Shown: positions 7,548-14,417, counted from the stretch's first letter. The stretch is 20,687 nt of DNA from Actinomycetes bacterium (GCA_023450335.1 JAEXHA010000002.1:1-20687), one strand, 5' to 3'. Notes: generated from the sequence alone by a model not told the origin. Program-made: numbers and translations.

Positions 7548-8453
7548 TCACTTCTCGCGCGGTCCTGAGGGCTGTGCCAAGGATGCCAGCTCGCCGGCCC
7601 AGGCCGCGTCGATCGCGTCGGGAGTCCAGCCGCCCTCGTGATCGAGGGTGCGCAGCGGCGTCGGGTGCGCGTAGAGGGTCAGGCGGTCGCCGCCGATCCC
7701 GATCGCCTGCCCGGTGACGCCGGCCGATTCGGCCGAGCTCAGCCAGACGATGAGGGCGGCGACGTCCTCGGGCGTGCCCAGAGCGTGGTCGCGCCGGTAC
7801 TCGACGGGGATGCCCTTGCCGGCGACATAGTCCTCGTACACCTGCGTGTACGCGGGGATGGTGGCCGTCATCGGCGACAGGGCCGTGGGGATCACGGCGT
7901 TGACCGTGATGCCGGCGCGCGCCAGCTCGAGCGACCAGGTGCGCGCCATGGCGACCAGACCCGCCTTGGCAGTCGCGTAGTTCGTCTGGCCGAAGCTGCC
8001 GTACTGGCCCGCGGGAGAGCCGATGAGCATGATGCGACCACCGTCGCCCTGCTCGCGCATCGCGATGGCCGCCGCGCGCCCGCACGTGAACGAACCGCGC
8101 AGATGCGTGGCGATGACGGCGTCGAAGTCGTCATCGCTCATCTTCCACAGCACCCGGTCGCGGAGGATGCCGGCGTTGGCCACCAGCGCGTCGAGACGCC
8201 CGAACCGCGAGACGGCTTCGTCGACCAGAGCCTGCGCGGTCTCGGCGGGCCCGACCGGGGCGACCACAGCGCTCGCGCGGCCGCCCGCGGCGACGATGTC
8301 ATCGACGGTCTGACCGGCCGCCTCCCCGTCCACGTCGTTGACGACCACGGCGGCGCCCGCCTCGGCGAGGGCGAGGGCGTAAGCGCGGCCGAGGCTGCGT
8401 CCGGCGCCGGTGACGATGGCGACGCGGCCGTCGAGCCAAATGCCGCCGCTCAC
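7548..8453 (-). CDS. SDR-family 3-hydroxyacyl-CoA dehydrogenase (FabG/MFE-2-like)
   Basis: This short-chain dehydrogenase of 301 aa probably oxidises a (3R)-hydroxyacyl-CoA made by the adjacent MaoC hydratase. The Rossmann motif TGAGRSLG lies at residues 15-22. Asp40 (VVNDVD) after the second strand favours NAD(H). NAGIL is present, and the catalytic Ser146-Tyr159-Lys163 lies in GSPAGQYGSFGQTNYATAK. The length exceeds a minimal SDR (about 250) and fits the dehydrogenase unit of peroxisomal-type multifunctional enzyme 2. The start is GTG at 8453, overlapping the hydratase stop by 4 bases (GTGA). A GAGG lies about 9 bases upstream. Substrate chain type cannot be read from sequence. Confidence 0.9.
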   Translation of the reverse strand: MSGGIWLDGRVAIVTGAGRSLGRAYALALAEAGAAVVVNDVDGEAAGQTVDDIVAAGGRASAVVAPVGPAETAQALVDEAVSRFGRLDALVANAGILRDRVLWKMSDDDFDAVIATHLRGSFTCGRAAAIAMREQGDGGRIMLIGSPAGQYGSFGQTNYATAKAGLVAMARTWSLELARAGITVNAVIPTALSPMTATIPAYTQVYEDYVAGKGIPVEYRRDHALGTPEDVAALIVWLSSAESAGVTGQAIGIGGDRLTLYAHPTPLRTLDHEGGWTPDAIDAAWAGELASLAQPSGPREK

Positions 8454-8914
8454 CGGTAGTACCTCAGCACGAGCTCGGCCACGCAGGCCGGTTTCGCGCC
8501 GTCTTCGACCTCGAACGTCACGGGGACCTCCAATTGCCAGCCGCCGGCGACCTCGGTCACCGTTCGTACCTCGCCGCGCACGCGGATGCGCGACCCCACC
8601 GGCACCGGCGCCGGGAACCGGACCTTGTTCATGCCGTAGTTGATGCCCATCCCGGCATCGGTCACCTCGAACACCTCGGCCATGTGCGGCACGACCAGGC
8701 TCAGCGTGAGCAGGCCGTGCGCGATGCGCGTGCCGAAGGGCGTCGTCGCCGCGTAGTCGGCGTCGAGATGGATCGGATTGTGGTCGCCGGTCACCCGGGC
8801 GAACAGGTCGACGGCTTCCTGATCGATCGTCTTCCACGCCGACGGGCCGAACGTGCGTCCCTGGGCGTCGGAAAGGCGATCGACTGAGAGCGTCAGCGCG
8901 CTGGCATCGGTCAT
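8450..8914 (-). CDS. MaoC-like (R)-specific enoyl-CoA hydratase
   Basis: This 154-aa single hot-dog domain protein should hydrate trans-2-enoyl-CoA to (3R)-hydroxyacyl-CoA. The catalytic motif GDHNPIHLD carries Asp44, Asn46 and His49, the D-x-N-P-x-H signature of R-hydratases, followed by RIAHGLLTLSL of the hydratase fold. ATG 8914 has GGAGG 6 bases upstream. It is the first gene of a two-gene unit with the overlapping SDR dehydrogenase. A TCAGGTAGTCTGA box (8957-8969) sits about 50 bp upstream, so expression is probably MarR-controlled. An alternative reading, a dehydratase subunit in lipid or polyketide synthesis, is less likely next to a ligase and a thiolase. Confidence 0.9.
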   Translation of the reverse strand: MTDASALTLSVDRLSDAQGRTFGPSAWKTIDQEAVDLFARVTGDHNPIHLDADYAATTPFGTRIAHGLLTLSLVVPHMAEVFEVTDAGMGINYGMNKVRFPAPVPVGSRIRVRGEVRTVTEVAGGWQLEVPVTFEVEDGAKPACVAELVLRYYR

Positions 8915-8952
8915 GTCATCCTCCGGCTCCGGCGCGACCGCGCCGACGAATG

Positions 8953-8974
8953 ATTATCAGACTACCTGAAATTG
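8953..8974 (-). promoter_or_regulatory. MarR box 2 in front of the maoC-SDR unit
   Basis: On the minus strand the core is TCAGGTAGTCTGA (8969 to 8957), preceded by CAATT and overlapping GATAAT (8958-8953), a good -10 candidate. The 13-bp core differs by one base from the box in front of the acyl-CoA ligase, and the five bases before it match at four positions. Two matching copies facing two catabolic units make a shared MarR operator likely. Confidence 0.65.
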
Positions 8975-8991
8975 GATGCCGGAGTGACGCG

Positions 8992-9435
8992 TCACGCGAC
9001 GACCGGCTCGTCCGCGGCGGCCAGCGCCTGCCAGCACCGCCGCAGGTACTCGGCGAACCGTTGCCGCTCGTCGGCGTCGAGCCCGGCGACCAGCTCGTCC
9101 TCGAGGCGCTGCACCGCCGGCTGCACCTGCGCGATCGTCTGGGCGCCGGCGGGTGTGAGCAGCAGCAGTTTGCGGCGGGCGTGGCTCTCGTCCTGCTCGC
9201 GACGGACCAGCCCTGCCGCGATGAGAGGCTCCATCGTCTCTGCCATCGACTGCGCGCGCACGAACGACCGGCGCGCCAGCTCGGAGCTGGTGATGCCCGG
9301 GTGGCGCTGCAGCACGGTCAGGGCGGTGTACTGCGTCCAGGTGACCGACTGGTCGGCGCACGCCTCGATGAACCGCGGGCGCAGGAGCACCTCGAGCTCC
9401 TTGATGACGTACACGTAGCTGCTGGACGTATCCAT
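8992..9435 (-). CDS. MarR-family transcriptional regulator
   Basis: This 147-aa protein has the MarR winged-helix layout. N-terminal dimerisation helices are followed by the HTH region GITSSELARRSFVRAQSMAE, then the wing ARRKLLLLTPAGA, then a C-terminal helix with RQRFAEYLRRCWQAL. ATG 9435 is chosen because GGGAGGAA lies 8 or so bases ahead; an in-frame ATG 33 bases further up has no such site. The reading frame continues far upstream on this strand only as the antisense of the ligase gene. It is divergent from the ligase and co-directional with the hydratase/dehydrogenase pair. Two matching palindromic boxes flank it. The probable role is a repressor released by an aromatic or acyl-CoA ligand, regulating itself and both catabolic units. 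Confidence 0.9.
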   Translation of the reverse strand: MDTSSSYVYVIKELEVLLRPRFIEACADQSVTWTQYTALTVLQRHPGITSSELARRSFVRAQSMAETMEPLIAAGLVRREQDESHARRKLLLLTPAGAQTIAQVQPAVQRLEDELVAGLDADERQRFAEYLRRCWQALAAADEPVVA

Positions 9436-9471
9436 CGGCGCGTTCCTCCCGCATCCCTGGCGCCCCATGCG

Positions 9472-9495
9472 CAATATCAGGTAGCCTGAATTATA
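9472..9495. promoter_or_regulatory. MarR box 1 and divergent marR/ligase promoter
   Basis: TCAGG-TAG-CCTGA (9477-9489) is a perfect 5-3-5 inverted repeat, preceded by CAATA. Reading leftwards, a perfect -10 TATAAT occupies 9495-9490, directly next to the box, so the predicted marR start point falls inside the operator (autorepression). Reading rightwards, the same A/T tract could serve the ligase gene. No strong -35 is seen for either direction. Confidence 0.65.
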
Positions 9496-9543
9496 CGTCC
9501 TCAGATCTGCCGAGTAGTGCAATGACGCATAGGGAGCGTGCCG

Positions 9544-11136
9544 TTGAAAGGACATTACAGCGACGTGTGGCAGGCGGTCGCCGCCGCCCTGCCCGACCGC
9601 CTGGCCATCGAGGACATCGACGGGCGGCGGTGGACCTACCGACGCTTCGCCGCCGAGGCGGGCGCCGTCGCGGCCTTCTTCGCGGCGCAGGGCCTCCGCG
9701 CCGGAGACCGAGTCGCGATCCTGCTCTACAACCGCGCCGAGTTCCTCATCACGCTGTTCGCCTGCCTCGCCTCGGGCATCACGCCGGTGCCGATGAACTA
9801 CCGATACCGCCCACACGAGGTCGCCGCGCTGCTGTCCGACTGCGATGCTGCGGCGCTGGTCTACCCCGCCTCGCTGGCCGGCGTCGTGACCGACGCGGTG
9901 GGGCAGGCGCCGCGCACGCCGGTTCTGATCGCGGTCGACGACGGCGGCGGCCCCGCACCGGGCCATCGGTGGGAGCAGGTCGTCGCACGCCCCGCCGCCC
10001 TGCCGGCTGCAGCCCCGGACGGCGGCGAGCTGTGGGTGTACACCGGCGGTACGACCGGCATGCCGAAGGCCGCGGTGTGGAGCGGCGAAGAGCTGCTCGA
10101 CCTGCAGATGTACTCCATCTACGCGCCCACCGGCATCCCTGTGCCGGGCTCCCTCGACGAGGTGGTCCGGGTCGCGCAGGACGCGACCACCCCGCACGTG
10201 GTGACCCTGCCGCTCGCGCCCCTCATGCACGGAACCGCACTGTTCATGTCGATCAACACCCTGGTCATCGGCGGCTCGGTGCTCGTCACCGCCCGGGCGC
10301 GGTACGAGCCCGACCAGGCCGTCGCCTTCGCCCGGCGCGCCGGAGCGACCCGTCTCGTGGTCGCCGGCGACGCCGTCGCGGCACCGCTGGCCGACGCGGC
10401 CGAGCGTGCGGGCGCCGAGCCGCTGGCGACGGTGACCACGATCATCAGCTCGGGAATGCGCTTCGGCGCCGAGACCAAGCGCCGGCTGCACCGTCTGGGT
10501 GCCGTCACGATCATCGACATGCTCGCCGCCACCGAGGCCGGCCCGTTCGCCTTCACGACCACGCGCAGCGAGGCTGATCTGCCCGGCCGACTCGAGCTGC
10601 TGCCCAACGCCGTCATCCTCGACGAGAACCACCGGCCGGTGGCCGAGCCGGGCGCGCGCGGCATACTCGCGCTCAGGGGCACCCTGCCCAAGGGCTACCA
10701 CGGCGACCCCGACAGGACGCGCGCGACGTTCCCGCTCATCGACGGCGTCCGCCACGTCATCCCGGGCGACTGGGTGCGCGTGCTGAGCGACGGTGCCGTC
10801 GAGCTGTTGGGTCGCGGCAGCGCCGTGATCAACACGGGAGGGGAGAAGGTCTACCCGGCCGAGGTCGAAGAGGCGCTGATGAGTCACCCCGCCGTCGCCG
10901 ACGCGGTCGTGGTGGGCGTCCCCGACCCGCGGTTCGGTGAGATCGTGGCGGCGGCCGTCGTCGCAGAGGGAATCGACGCGGATGAGCTCATCGCATACGT
11001 CGGCACGCGCGTGGCCGGGTACAAGAAGCCGCGCCGCATCGCCTTCGTTGCCGATCTGGACCGCACGCCGCACGGCAAGGTCGACCTCGCGCGGATCCGT
11101 GAACTCGTCGCCGCCGAGTCCGTGACCGCGGAATGA
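9544..11136 (+). CDS. acyl-CoA synthetase (AMP-forming, FadD-like)
   Basis: This ATP-dependent acyl-CoA ligase activates a carboxylic acid through an acyl-adenylate and so supplies the beta-oxidation-like module. The phosphate loop YTGGTTGMPKAAVW lies around residues 166-179. PLMHGTA and DMLAATEAGP stand at the usual A4/A5 positions, with AATE replacing the common YG-TE. GDWVRV and GRGSAVINTGGEKVYPAEVE form the hinge region, and the catalytic lysine is Lys512 in PHGKVD. The phosphate-loop style resembles actinobacterial FadD19/FadD17-type ligases that act on steroid side chains or branched acids, but the substrate is not established. The start is uncertain. AGGGAG (9531-9536) is 7 bases from TTG 9544 but only 1 base from GTG 9538, so TTG 9544 (530 aa) is preferred; GTG 9538 would add two residues. 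Confidence 0.92.
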   Translation: MKGHYSDVWQAVAAALPDRLAIEDIDGRRWTYRRFAAEAGAVAAFFAAQGLRAGDRVAILLYNRAEFLITLFACLASGITPVPMNYRYRPHEVAALLSDCDAAALVYPASLAGVVTDAVGQAPRTPVLIAVDDGGGPAPGHRWEQVVARPAALPAAAPDGGELWVYTGGTTGMPKAAVWSGEELLDLQMYSIYAPTGIPVPGSLDEVVRVAQDATTPHVVTLPLAPLMHGTALFMSINTLVIGGSVLVTARARYEPDQAVAFARRAGATRLVVAGDAVAAPLADAAERAGAEPLATVTTIISSGMRFGAETKRRLHRLGAVTIIDMLAATEAGPFAFTTTRSEADLPGRLELLPNAVILDENHRPVAEPGARGILALRGTLPKGYHGDPDRTRATFPLIDGVRHVIPGDWVRVLSDGAVELLGRGSAVINTGGEKVYPAEVEEALMSHPAVADAVVVGVPDPRFGEIVAAAVVAEGIDADELIAYVGTRVAGYKKPRRIAFVADLDRTPHGKVDLARIRELVAAESVTAE

Positions 11137-11163
11137 GTGTGCTGTTCTCGGGGTCTCGCGCGG

Positions 11164-11191
11164 CCTGACCGTTCGGTCGGGAAGGTAGGGT
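11164..11191 (+). promoter_or_regulatory. palindromic operator and promoter in front of the thiolase
   Basis: GACCG-TT-CGGTC (11167-11178) is a perfect 5-2-5 inverted repeat, extended after one mismatch by CC/GG. TAGGGT (11186-11191) just downstream is a plausible actinobacterial -10. The palindrome is unlike the MarR boxes and resembles TetR-family operators. No TetR gene lies in the window. Function inferred. Confidence 0.45.
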
Positions 11192-11227
11192 CGCAGGTGA
11201 CCCGCCGTTTCAGCGAGGAGGCCACCG

Positions 11228-12409
11228 GTGCGCACTGCAGTGATCGTCGACGTCGTCCGCACGCCCTCGGGGCGCGGCAAACCGGGCGGGGCCCTGAGCG
11301 GGGTGCACCCCGTCGATCTCGCCGCCACCGCCCTCGCCGCACTGCTCGATCGCAACGGCCTCGCGTCACACCAGATCGATGACGTGCTGATGGGCTGCGT
11401 GAGCCAGATCGGCGACCAGGCCATGAACATCGGTCGGCTGGCCGCCCTCGCCGCAGGCTTCGACGAGTCGGTGCCCGCGGCCACCATCGACCGGCAGTGC
11501 GGCTCGAGTCAGCAGGCGGCGCACTTCGCGGCACAGGGCGTGATGGCCGGCGCGTACGACATCGTGATCGCCGCCGGCGTCGAGTCGATGAGCCGTGTGC
11601 CCCTCGGGTCGTCGCGGCAGGGCGGCTCCCTTGCCGCGGGCATCGCCGAGCGCTACCCCGACGGGCTCGTGAACCAAGGTGTCTCGGCCGAGTTGATCGC
11701 GCACAAGTGGGGCTTGTCCCGCGCCGAGCTCGATGAGTTCTCGGCGCAGTCGCACCGGCGGGCGGCCGACGCCTGGTCGACGGGCCGGTTCGACTCGCAG
11801 GTGATCCCCGTGCTGCCGCCCGACCGCGCCGACGCGGTCGCCTTCGACGAGACGGTCCGGCCCGAGACGACCGCCGAATCCCTGGGCGGCCTGCCGGCGG
11901 TGTTCCGCACCGACGAGCTTGCGGCACGGTTCCCCGACATCGACTGGAAGGTCACGCCGGGAAGTTCGTCGCCGCTGACCGATGCCGCCTCGGCCGCCCT
12001 CGTCATGAGTGAAGAGAAGGCGGCCGAACTCGGACTGACGCCGCGGGCGCGCTTCCACGCGTTCGCGGTGGTCGGCGATGACCCGCTGTACATGCTCACC
12101 GGCCCGATCCCTGCCACCCGGCGGATCCTCGAGCGCAGCGGCCTGTCGATCGACGACATCGACGCGTATGAGGTGAACGAAGCGTTCGCCCCGGTCCCGC
12201 TGGCCTGGCAGCGCGAACTCGACGCCGACCCGGCTCGGCTCAACCCGTGGGGTGGTGCCATCGCCCTCGGCCACGCCGTCGGCGCGTCGGGCACGCGTCT
12301 GCTCGGCACCCTGGTCGCGTACCTCGAGGCCACCGGCGGCCGCTACGGCCTGCAGACGATGTGCGAGGGCGGCGGCATGGCCAACGCCACCATCATCGAA
12401 CGGCTCTGA
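11228..12409 (+). CDS. thiolase (acetyl-CoA C-acyltransferase)
   Basis: This 393-aa thiolase should cleave a 3-ketoacyl-CoA to acetyl-CoA (or propionyl-CoA) and a shortened acyl-CoA. Catalytic residues are visible: nucleophile Cys91 in RQCGSSQQA, the NEAFAP loop, the His in GGAIALGHAVGASGTR, and the second Cys in TMCEGGGMANATIIE. GVESMSRVP is also typical. The start is GTG 11228 with GAGGAGG at 11214-11220. The gene follows the ligase by 91 bases that hold their own palindrome and -10, so it can be transcribed separately. Together with the ligase, MaoC hydratase and SDR dehydrogenase it completes a beta-oxidation spiral except for the acyl-CoA dehydrogenase step. A biosynthetic (condensing) role cannot be excluded by motifs alone. 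Confidence 0.94.
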   Translation: MRTAVIVDVVRTPSGRGKPGGALSGVHPVDLAATALAALLDRNGLASHQIDDVLMGCVSQIGDQAMNIGRLAALAAGFDESVPAATIDRQCGSSQQAAHFAAQGVMAGAYDIVIAAGVESMSRVPLGSSRQGGSLAAGIAERYPDGLVNQGVSAELIAHKWGLSRAELDEFSAQSHRRAADAWSTGRFDSQVIPVLPPDRADAVAFDETVRPETTAESLGGLPAVFRTDELAARFPDIDWKVTPGSSSPLTDAASAALVMSEEKAAELGLTPRARFHAFAVVGDDPLYMLTGPIPATRRILERSGLSIDDIDAYEVNEAFAPVPLAWQRELDADPARLNPWGGAIALGHAVGASGTRLLGTLVAYLEATGGRYGLQTMCEGGGMANATIIERL

Positions 12410-12509
12410 CCGCGCGATGCGAACGCCGAGGCCGGGTCAGCCTGTGCCTGGGGAGGTGCGGGCGAACGGGCCGGCTCGCGCCTGCATCGAATCGCGATGT
12501 CGGAGGTCT

Positions 12510-12551
12510 GGTGTGTCCTGGTGTACTGGCCGTCGGCCGGTGGCACACACC
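12510..12551 (+). other. nested inverted repeat in the thiolase/Ltp-protein gap
   Basis: The 177-base gap (12410-12586) holds no gene I can support. GGTGTGT (12510-12516) pairs with ACACACC (12545-12551), enclosing a second hairpin CTGGCC-GTC-GGCCGG. There is no T-tract. It may be a terminator for the thiolase gene or structure in the leader of the next gene. Confidence 0.3.
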
Positions 12552-12586
12552 TGGGGTCTGTGCCTGAATGATCAGAAGGATCTGTC

Positions 12587-13324
12587 ATGTCTGACATCAA
12601 GACGAACAATGCTGGGGTGAGCTCGGCTACGGGTAAGCATGGTCTGACGAAGCTGAAGTGGTGGCAGTGGCTCCTCGTTGGCATCGGGGTGCTCGTACTT
12701 GTGAGCATCATCGTCAACGGGCTCAACGGCCGAGCGACATCGTCCGACGCCGAGACTGCCTCGACGAAGGCTTCTGAGCAGGCCACCACGGGCGGTGGAT
12801 TCACGCAGGAGTCCACGCGGCCCGCCGAAGAGGCGGTCGAGATGGTCGCGGTGCCCGAGTTGGTGGGCGACACCATCGGCGAAGCACGGGCCAAGCTCGA
12901 CAAGCTCGGCCTCACGCTCGATGCCGATGGCGTCGAGGATGACTGGGTCATCACGGCTCAGCAGCCGGTGAGGGGTTCATATCCGCTCGAGGGGCTCGAG
13001 CTCAGCGTCACCAGCGAAGCACCGAAGCCGGTCTACACGCTCGCGCAGCAGAATGCGATCCGCAAGGCTCAGTCGTACCTCGACTACTCCGGGTTCTCGC
13101 GAGCGGGTCTGATCGGGCAGCTGGAATACGAAGGCTTCTCCACTGAGGACGCCACGTTCGGCGCCGACAACGCCGGTGCGGACTGGATGGCAGAAGCTGC
13201 AGAGAAGGCCGCCAGCTACCTCGACTATTCATCGTTCTCCCGGCAGGGCCTGTACGACCAGCTCGCCTACGAGGAGTTCACTCCCGAGCAGATCGAGCAT
13301 GGACTGGCCGCCGTAGGTTACTGA
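12587..13324 (+). CDS. membrane-anchored protein with PASTA domain and two Ltp-type repeats
   Basis: This 245-aa protein has a short N-terminal cytoplasmic part, one transmembrane helix (about residues 26-46, WWQWLLVGIGVLVLVSIIV) and a Ser/Thr/Glu-rich linker. A PASTA-like domain follows (about 86-145, VPELVGDTIGEARAKLDKLG). Two copies of a helical repeat end the protein (about 155-200 and 204-244), built around SYLDYSxFSRxGLxxQLxYE; about 21 of 40 positions are identical between copies. The repeat matches the Ltp/'host cell surface-exposed lipoprotein' family, known from streptococcal phage TP-J34, where it blocks phage DNA injection. There is no lipobox Cys, so anchoring is by the helix. 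ATG 12587 has AGAAGGA just ahead. PASTA suggests contact with peptidoglycan. A role in superinfection exclusion is possible, but such proteins are also common in actinobacterial chromosomes. Confidence 0.85.
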   Translation: MSDIKTNNAGVSSATGKHGLTKLKWWQWLLVGIGVLVLVSIIVNGLNGRATSSDAETASTKASEQATTGGGFTQESTRPAEEAVEMVAVPELVGDTIGEARAKLDKLGLTLDADGVEDDWVITAQQPVRGSYPLEGLELSVTSEAPKPVYTLAQQNAIRKAQSYLDYSGFSRAGLIGQLEYEGFSTEDATFGADNAGADWMAEAAEKAASYLDYSSFSRQGLYDQLAYEEFTPEQIEHGLAAVGY

Positions 13325-13330
13325 TGGCGC

Positions 13331-13369
13331 ACCGTGGGCGGTCGATGCTGGATCGCGGCGGCCCACGGT
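13331..13369 (+). terminator. probable terminator hairpin after the Ltp-repeat gene
   Basis: ACCGTGGGC (13331-13339) and GCCCACGGT (13361-13369) form a perfect 9-bp stem with a 21-base loop, starting 6 bases after the stop codon. No T-run follows, which is common for GC-rich actinobacteria. Confidence 0.45.
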
Positions 13370-13442
13370 CCCCACGGCTTCGGCGTGTCATGCAATGTCA
13401 GAGGTCGATGTTCTACTGTGGCCATAGGGCAGGAGGATTCAC

Positions 13443-13640
13443 ATGGCACCCGTGATCCAGGTGAGCAACGAGCAACTGCTCACGCGTCGCGCCGAGTTGC
13501 TCGCCGAGCTCCACCTCGACTCTTACGAGCAGTTCCGCGATCGAGCCGCGCGCGGCATACTCAGCGATCGTGAGTGGGCGCTGCGGAACGAGCTCGACTC
13601 CGTCGCTTACCTGCTCGGCGAAGACGAGTTGACAGACTGA
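13443..13640 (+). CDS. small protein of unknown function (65 aa)
   Basis: I do not recognise this gene. It is supported by a strong ribosome site (AGGAGG, 13431-13436) at good distance from ATG 13443. The 65-residue product is acidic and probably helical throughout. It shows an ELLTRRAELLAEL-like amphipathic start, SYEQFRDRAARGILSDREWALRNELDSVAYLL, and an acidic end, with no transmembrane helix, signal peptide or zinc motif. TACTGT at 13414-13419 could be a -10. It is followed after only 6 bases by a 234-residue unknown gene, so the two are probably translated together. The size order (small acidic first, larger second) resembles antitoxin-toxin pairs, but nothing in the sequence proves that. 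Confidence 0.75.
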   Translation: MAPVIQVSNEQLLTRRAELLAELHLDSYEQFRDRAARGILSDREWALRNELDSVAYLLGEDELTD

Positions 13641-13646
13641 GCTCCC

Positions 13647-14351
13647 GTGCTGGGCCAGGCGCAGGAGTTTGCCGCACGTCTGGAAGAGATGATCCGCGCA
13701 GCGGTGCCGGGCACGCCCTCGATCCGCGCGCAGGAGAACGCGCGCACCGGTCGCATTCGGATCTCACCGGTCGACGTCGCTGACCCTCTGGCACAGGTTC
13801 GGCTGCCGCTCTACGCAGATGGCATCGAGCTGGCCACGTGGTCGTTCGTCATGTTTGCTGAGGGTACGGCAGACGGGTTTCTCAAGATCGATCAGCTCCG
13901 TATGGCGCTCACGCCGGCATTCGAAGATGCTCCTCTCGTCCGGCTGGAGTATGAAGCACGGAGCACCTCGCCTCCTGTTTCACACTGGCAGTTCCACGCC
14001 GAGCGCGGTTCCCTCTCATTCATCCTCGCTCGCACTCACCGCGAGGGGAAACGCAGGGACGTTCCCATGTCTCTGTCCGCACTCCACTTCGCCACGGGAG
14101 GCCGCAGGTTCCGTCCAGGTGTCGAGGATTTCCTACAGTTCTTGATCCAAGAGTGTCGATTCGACGCGCATCCGCGGTGGAAAGCATCCCTTGAGGACAA
14201 TCGCGAACTCGCGCGACGGTTCCAGGTGCGCACGATCGCACGCGACTACCCAGCTGAAGTAGCGGAGGTCCTCAAAGAGCGCGGATGGCGGGTCGAGCCT
14301 CCCGATGACTTCGATGAGCGGGAAGCGACAGCCGCACTCAGGGAGTACTGA
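13647..14351 (+). CDS. conserved-looking protein of unknown function (234 aa)
   Basis: Function not recognised. The protein is soluble, with no signal or membrane helix. Its N-terminal half alternates predicted strands (RIRISPV, VRLPLYADGIELATWSFVMF). A central segment VSHWQFHAE (His113, His117) is followed by SLSALHFATGGRRFRPGVEDFLQFLIQE (142-169) and a helical C-terminal part. The SLSxLHFxxGGxRFRPxxEDFLQFL pattern is one I associate with uncharacterised actinobacterial proteins; that is memory, not a search. Start GTG 13647 has only a weak ribosome site and lies 6 bases after the 65-aa gene, which points to coupled translation. Base composition is lower in GC than the flanking metabolic genes. 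It converges on the phosphoesterase gene, with a strong hairpin between them. Confidence 0.78.
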   Translation: MLGQAQEFAARLEEMIRAAVPGTPSIRAQENARTGRIRISPVDVADPLAQVRLPLYADGIELATWSFVMFAEGTADGFLKIDQLRMALTPAFEDAPLVRLEYEARSTSPPVSHWQFHAERGSLSFILARTHREGKRRDVPMSLSALHFATGGRRFRPGVEDFLQFLIQECRFDAHPRWKASLEDNRELARRFQVRTIARDYPAEVAEVLKERGWRVEPPDDFDEREATAALREY

Positions 14352-14417
14352 CGGGTTGCCGTGACACCGGCAGATGCTGTGAGCGGAAGAGCCCGTCGTC
14401 TGTTTAATCGAGCCCTC

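Noticed and set aside
8984..8995. GTGACGCGTCAC palindrome at the end of marR
   Set aside because: Perfect 12-bp palindrome but overlaps the marR stop, has no second copy and is too short for a terminator; the nearby TCAGGTAG box explains regulation better.
9436..11487. Minus-strand open frame continuing upstream of marR across the ligase gene
   Set aside because: It is the antisense of a clear acyl-CoA ligase with full motifs. Only the part from 9435 down has MarR features and a ribosome site.
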